Positions 60,653 to 64,000 of a DNA stretch of 64,000 nucleotides are shown in pieces. The number at the start of each line of letters is the position of its first letter. The stretch's first letter is position 1. The position numbers were made by a program, and so were the translations under genes. Origin of the DNA: Streptomyces olindensis (GTDB taxonomy: Bacteria > Actinomycetota > Actinomycetes > Streptomycetales > Streptomycetaceae); contig JJOH01000101.1 in NCBI GenBank assembly GCA_000696115.1, positions 33,889 through 97,888 on the forward strand, read 5' to 3'. The notes under the pieces were generated by a model. It was not told the DNA's origin. It saw only the letters and a program-made list of their open reading frames with translations, and searched no databases.

Positions 60653-61810
60653 GTGCGCCGTACGGTGTTCAACGAGGATCACGAGGCGTTCCGGGAGACC
60701 ATCCGCGCCTTCATCGAGGCCGAGGTCGTCCCGGTTTACGACGAGTGGTTCGCGGCGGGCCAGGCGCCCCGCGACTTCTACTACAAGCTCGGTGAGCTGG
60801 GGATCTTCGGGATCAACGTCCCGGAGGAGTTCGGCGGTGCCGGCCTGGAGACGCACAAGTTCGAGGCCGTGCTGTACGAGGAGACCGCTCGTGCCGGTGT
60901 CCAGTTCGGCGGCTCCGGCGTGCACGTGCTGCTCGCCCTGCCCTACATCAAGATGCTGGCGACGGACGAGCAGAAGAAGCGGTACCTGCCGAAGTTCGTC
61001 ACCGGCGAGGAGATGTGGGCCATCGCGATGACGGAGCCGGGCACCGGTTCCGACCTCGCGGGCATGAAGTCCACCGCCAAGCTGAGCGAGGACGGCACGC
61101 ACTACGTCCTGAACGGCGCCAAGACCTTCATCACGGGTGGCGTGCACGCCGACCGTGTGATCGTCTGCGCCCGCACCTCCGCCCCGACCGCCGAGGACCG
61201 CCGCCACGGCATCTCCCTCTTCGCCGTCGACACCAAGTCCGAGGGCTACTCCGTCGGCCGCAAGCTCGACAAGCTCGGCCTGAAGACCTCCGACACCGCC
61301 GAGCTGGCGTTCGTCGACGTCAAGGTGCCCGTCGAGGACCTCCTCGGCGAGGAGAACAAGGGCTTCTCCTACCTCGGCCACAACCTCGCCTCCGAGCGCT
61401 GGGGCATCGCCTTCGGCGCCTACGCCCAGGCCAAGGCCGCCGTCCGGTTCGCCAAGCAGTACGTGCAGGAGCGCACCGTCTTCGGCAAGCCGGTCGCGCA
61501 CTTCCAGAACACCAAGTTCGAGCTGGCCGCCTGCCAGGCCGAGGTGGACGCCGCCGAGGCCGTCGCGGACCGCGCGACCGAGGCCCTCGACGCCGGTGAG
61601 CTCACCCCCGCCGAGGCCGCCTCCGCGAAGCTGTTCTGCACCGAGGTCGCCCACCGCGTCATCGACCGCTGCCTCCAGCTGCACGGCGGCTACGGCTACA
61701 TGAACGAGTACCCGATCGCCCGCCTGTACGCGGACAACCGCGTCAACCGCATCTACGGCGGCACCAGCGAGATCATGAAGTCGATCATCGCGAAGGACAT
61801 GGGGCTGTAA
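60653..61810 (+). CDS. Acyl-CoA dehydrogenase (IVD/LCAD-type active site)
   Basis: GTG 60653 follows GGAGG. The 385-aa protein has FAD motifs AIAMTEPGTGSDLAGMKST, FITGG and LQLHGGYGYMNEYPIARLYA. The usual EGT catalytic Glu is replaced (IYGGTSEIM), while Glu occurs in LASERWGIA at the position used as catalytic base by isovaleryl- and long-chain dehydrogenases. It may therefore act on branched or longer acyl-CoA. The upstream gap contains TGAGCAAGCGCTTAG (60611-60625), a possible repressor site. Confidence 0.93.
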   Translation: MRRTVFNEDHEAFRETIRAFIEAEVVPVYDEWFAAGQAPRDFYYKLGELGIFGINVPEEFGGAGLETHKFEAVLYEETARAGVQFGGSGVHVLLALPYIKMLATDEQKKRYLPKFVTGEEMWAIAMTEPGTGSDLAGMKSTAKLSEDGTHYVLNGAKTFITGGVHADRVIVCARTSAPTAEDRRHGISLFAVDTKSEGYSVGRKLDKLGLKTSDTAELAFVDVKVPVEDLLGEENKGFSYLGHNLASERWGIAFGAYAQAKAAVRFAKQYVQERTVFGKPVAHFQNTKFELAACQAEVDAAEAVADRATEALDAGELTPAEAASAKLFCTEVAHRVIDRCLQLHGGYGYMNEYPIARLYADNRVNRIYGGTSEIMKSIIAKDMGL

Positions 61811-61845
61811 GCCGGCCGTAGTCATTGGCCGGTACAACAGTTCTC

Positions 61846-62733
61846 ATGAGCCAGGCACTTCAGGACCTCCTCGATCTGCTCGACCTGGAGCAGATCGAGG
61901 AGGACATATTCCGCGGCCGGTCCCGGTCCGCCGTCGTCCCCCGGGTCTTCGGCGGGCAGGTCGCGGCGCAGGCGCTGGTCGCCGCCGGGCGGACGGTCCC
62001 CGAGGACCGGCCCGCGCACTCGCTCCACGCGTACTTCCTGCGCCCCGGCGACCCGGGCGCGCCCATCGTCTACACCGTCGACCGGATCCGCGACGGCCGC
62101 TCCTTCACCACCCGCCGGGTGGTCGCCGTCCAGCACGGCAAGCCGATCTTCCATCTGTCGGCGTCGTTCCAGGTGTACGAGGACGGGCTGGACCACCAGG
62201 AGCCGATGCCCGCCTCGCCCGATCCCGCGACGCTGCCGACCGGTGAGGAGCGGCTGCGCGGGTACGAGCACCTCGACCCGGTCGTGGTGGAGAAGTTCCT
62301 CGAGGCGCGTGCCGCCGTCGACCTGCGGTACGTCGACGAGCCGCCGTACGGGAAGTTCGGCGAACCCCGCGAGCCGCACTCGCAGGTGTGGTTCCGCACC
62401 AACGGCAAGCTCGCCGACGACCCGCTGCTGCACGTCGTCCTCGCCACGTACGTCTCCGACATGACACTGCTCGACTCCGTGCTGCTCGCGCACGGCCGGG
62501 GCGGCTGGGCCGTCGGGGACGTCGTCGGGGCCTCGCTGGACCACGCGATGTGGTTCCACCGGCCGTTCCGCGCGGACGAGTGGCTGCTGTACGACCAGGA
62601 GTCCCCGTCCGCGTACGGCGGCCGGGGACTGGGCCAGGCCCGGATCTACACCCAGGACGGGCGGCTGGCCATCACGGTCATCCAGGAGGGCGTGGTCCGC
62701 GTCCCCCGCGAGCCGGGCTCGGGACCTAGCTGA
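61846..62733 (+). CDS. Acyl-CoA thioesterase II (TesB family)
   Basis: ATG 61846 (MSQALQDLLDLLDLEQIEED) gives 295 aa. The double-hotdog TesB signatures are present: FGGQVAAQALVAAGRTV, HSLHAYFLRPGDP, and SLDHAMWFHRPFRADEWLLY in the second half. It hydrolyses acyl-CoA to free acid and CoA in the cytosol. It lies 35 bp after the acyl-CoA dehydrogenase, so both probably form an operon. It overlaps the convergent gene at 62726 by 8 bp. Confidence 0.95.
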   Translation: MSQALQDLLDLLDLEQIEEDIFRGRSRSAVVPRVFGGQVAAQALVAAGRTVPEDRPAHSLHAYFLRPGDPGAPIVYTVDRIRDGRSFTTRRVVAVQHGKPIFHLSASFQVYEDGLDHQEPMPASPDPATLPTGEERLRGYEHLDPVVVEKFLEARAAVDLRYVDEPPYGKFGEPREPHSQVWFRTNGKLADDPLLHVVLATYVSDMTLLDSVLLAHGRGGWAVGDVVGASLDHAMWFHRPFRADEWLLYDQESPSAYGGRGLGQARIYTQDGRLAITVIQEGVVRVPREPGSGPS

Positions 62734-63523
62734 GCCCCGCCTCCGCCAGCAGGTACGCCGTCATCGGGTCGTAGTGGCGGGGGCTGACCACGTGGTCGTC
62801 CAGGGGCACCGTCACCTGCACGGTGCCCTCCGCCTCGGCGATGAAGAGGGCCGGGTCGTTGCAGTCGGCGTAACCCATGGAGTCCAGGCCGTGCTGTCCC
62901 GCGTAGCCGGCCCAGCCGTGGTCGGCGACGACCAGGTCGGGCAGCGGGCGGCCCTCGCGCTCCAGGCCCGTCAGGATCGCCTTCATGGGCTCGCCCGAGT
63001 GGGTGTGCCAGAGGGTGGCGCCGTGCTCCAGGACCGCCACGTCCGCGAACTGCATGACGTAGCCCTCCTCCGTCGTCAGGCCGTCCGGGATGACGACGAT
63101 CTCGCAGCCGGCCGCGCGCAGGGCCGCCGCGGTCGCGCGGTGCACGTCGAGCAGGCCGCCGGGGTGGCCGGTGGCGAACAGGACCCGCTGCTGCCCGTCC
63201 GCCGCCTTGCGCAGCCGCCCGGCCATCCGCTCCAGCCCGGCCACGGTCAGCTCCGGGTCGATGGTGTCCTGGCCGTACCGGTGCTCGGGGTCGTCGTTCA
63301 CGCCGACCCGCTCCGCCATCACCGCGAGGACGTCCTGCTCGTCGCTCCAGCGGTCGCCGAGTTCCAGGCCGAGCCAGTAGTGGCGGTCGCCGTTCGCGAG
63401 CTTGCGGTAGTGGGAGAGGTTGTTCTCGCGCGGGGTGGCGACGTCGCCCGCGATGCGCGTCCTGACGAGGTGCTCGACGAGTTCGGCGCGGCTGGGTGTC
63501 CCGGGTATCGGCATGGCACCCAT
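62726..63523 (-). CDS. Conserved actinobacterial putative phosphatase
   Basis: ATG 63523 (MGAMPIPGTP) has GGGAGG about 10 nt upstream; ATG 63514 is a close alternative and the frame to 63580 is longer. The 265-aa product is a highly conserved actinobacterial protein usually listed as 'phosphatase': RIAGDVATPRENNLSHYRKL, RVLFATGHPGGLLDVHRATA, VVADHGWAGYAGQHGLDSMG, DDHVVSPRHYDPMTAYLL. Repeated His/Asp near ATGHPGG and ADHG could bind metal. I do not know the substrate, and the family name is from memory. Confidence 0.75.
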   Translation of the reverse strand: MGAMPIPGTPSRAELVEHLVRTRIAGDVATPRENNLSHYRKLANGDRHYWLGLELGDRWSDEQDVLAVMAERVGVNDDPEHRYGQDTIDPELTVAGLERMAGRLRKAADGQQRVLFATGHPGGLLDVHRATAAALRAAGCEIVVIPDGLTTEEGYVMQFADVAVLEHGATLWHTHSGEPMKAILTGLEREGRPLPDLVVADHGWAGYAGQHGLDSMGYADCNDPALFIAEAEGTVQVTVPLDDHVVSPRHYDPMTAYLLAEAGLS

Positions 63524-63607
63524 TGTGAGGCAGCCTCCCACGGCCAACCCTGGCGTATCGCACGCTGGGACGTGCGTCACGTACTCAGTGGGGCCCCGCT
63601 CACGTAC

Positions 63608-64000
63608 TCAGACCTGCCGCAGCGCGAACCAGAGTTCCATGCGGACGTCCGGGTCGTCGAGGTCCGTCTCCAGCAGGGCCGCGCAGCGGGCGATGCGCTG
63701 CCGGACGGTGTTGCGGTGCACGGACAGGGCGACGGCCGTACGGTCCCAACTGCCGTGCAGGGAGAGCCAGGCGCGCAGGGTCTCGGTGAGCGCGGGGTGG
63801 GCCGTCACCGGGGCGAGGAGCGCGCGGGCGTGGTCCGCCGCCTCACCGGGCGGGACCAGGTCGGCGAGGGCGGGGCGGGCGCCGTGCCGGAACAGCGGCG
63901 CCCGGGTGGCGCGGGCCCGGGCCAGGGCGCGGGCCGCCTGGGTGTCGGCGGCGGGCCACTCGGCGGGCGTGACGGCGGCGCTGACGCCCAGGGTCCAGCC
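63608..64000 (-). CDS. PucR-family transcriptional regulator, C-terminal part (continues beyond window)
   Basis: The frame ends at the stop 63608-63610 and is open to the window edge, so at least 130 C-terminal residues are present. The PucR C-terminal helix-turn-helix is clear: LTETLRAWLSLHGSWDRTAV, HRNTVRQRIARCAALLETDL, VRMELWFALRQV. Members are often GAF/PucR-N-containing activators of purine, sugar-acid or polyamine use. The N-terminal sensor lies outside the window, so the signal cannot be inferred. Confidence 0.9.
   Translation of the reverse strand, partial: GWTLGVSAAVTPAEWPAADTQAARALARARATRAPLFRHGARPALADLVPPGEAADHARALLAPVTAHPALTETLRAWLSLHGSWDRTAVALSVHRNTVRQRIARCAALLETDLDDPDVRMELWFALRQV

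Overview
The window is chromosomal DNA of a Streptomyces species. The evidence is very high G+C with strong GC3 bias, frequent GTG/TTG starts and 4-bp ATGA/GTGA overlaps, an adpA gene carrying a TTA (bldA-type) codon next to oligoribonuclease, a complete desferrioxamine locus (desABCD plus desE), and a cebR-cebEFG-bglC cellulose-sugar locus. Gene content and order resemble the S. coelicolor core region around SCO2770-SCO2815, from memory and in reverse orientation. Several strain-specific insertions, losses and decayed genes interrupt that order. I saw no CRISPR array, intact insertion sequence, phage or replication origin.

Layout. 1-11.8 kb: the end of an M6-like metalloprotease, tRNA-Lys(CUU), a primase-like small protein whose 3' end runs into the tRNA, and a tightly overlapped operon of an Fe-S RecB/Cas4-like nuclease, an uncharacterised 530-aa protein and an SF1 helicase. 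That operon ends in a mini-gene made from a duplicated helicase tail. Then come a PAP2 phosphatase, a histidine phosphatase, an HTH/TPR regulator, a spermidine-synthase-like protein and a Pro-rich membrane protein. 11.9-18.8 kb: an OmpR-type two-component system, then a sugar ABC importer with a GH36 alpha-galactosidase. 18.8-25.1 kb: bglC-cebGFE facing cebR, with two CebR-type operators. 25.1-33.3 kb: a PaoABC-type molybdenum aldehyde oxidoreductase, its XdhC/PaoD chaperone gene interrupted by an in-frame TGA, an SDR, a zinc alcohol dehydrogenase and a divergent MmyB-like regulator; this looks like an alcohol/aldehyde oxidation cassette. 33.4-34.7 kb: a decayed patch (5'-truncated VOC gene, frameshifted WYL regulator) abutting tRNA-His.

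34.9-44.4 kb: orn and adpA, small membrane and stress proteins, glmS, a DUF4429/SHOCT protein and a secreted GH20 hexosaminidase with a DasR-like site in front of it. 44.5-51.8 kb: desABCD, a siderophore-interacting reductase and desE, with two DmdR/DtxR-type iron boxes. 51.9-53.9 kb: a GT2 glycosyltransferase with a TTA codon, probably an insertion between the des and leucine/isovalerate loci. 54.0-60.4 kb: an acyl-CoA dehydrogenase, HMG-CoA lyase and both methylcrotonyl-CoA carboxylase subunits, divergent from a TetR regulator with two near-identical palindromes between them. 60.6-64 kb: a second acyl-CoA dehydrogenase, a TesB thioesterase, a conserved putative phosphatase and the end of a PucR-type regulator.

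How the parts relate: the window joins carbon acquisition (cellobiose, alpha-galactosides, GlcNAc polymers), amino-sugar synthesis (glmS), iron scavenging, branched-chain acyl-CoA breakdown and the developmental regulator AdpA. The least explained module is the nuclease-linker-helicase operon at about 2.3-6.5 kb, which looks like a Dna2-type enzyme split over separate genes.
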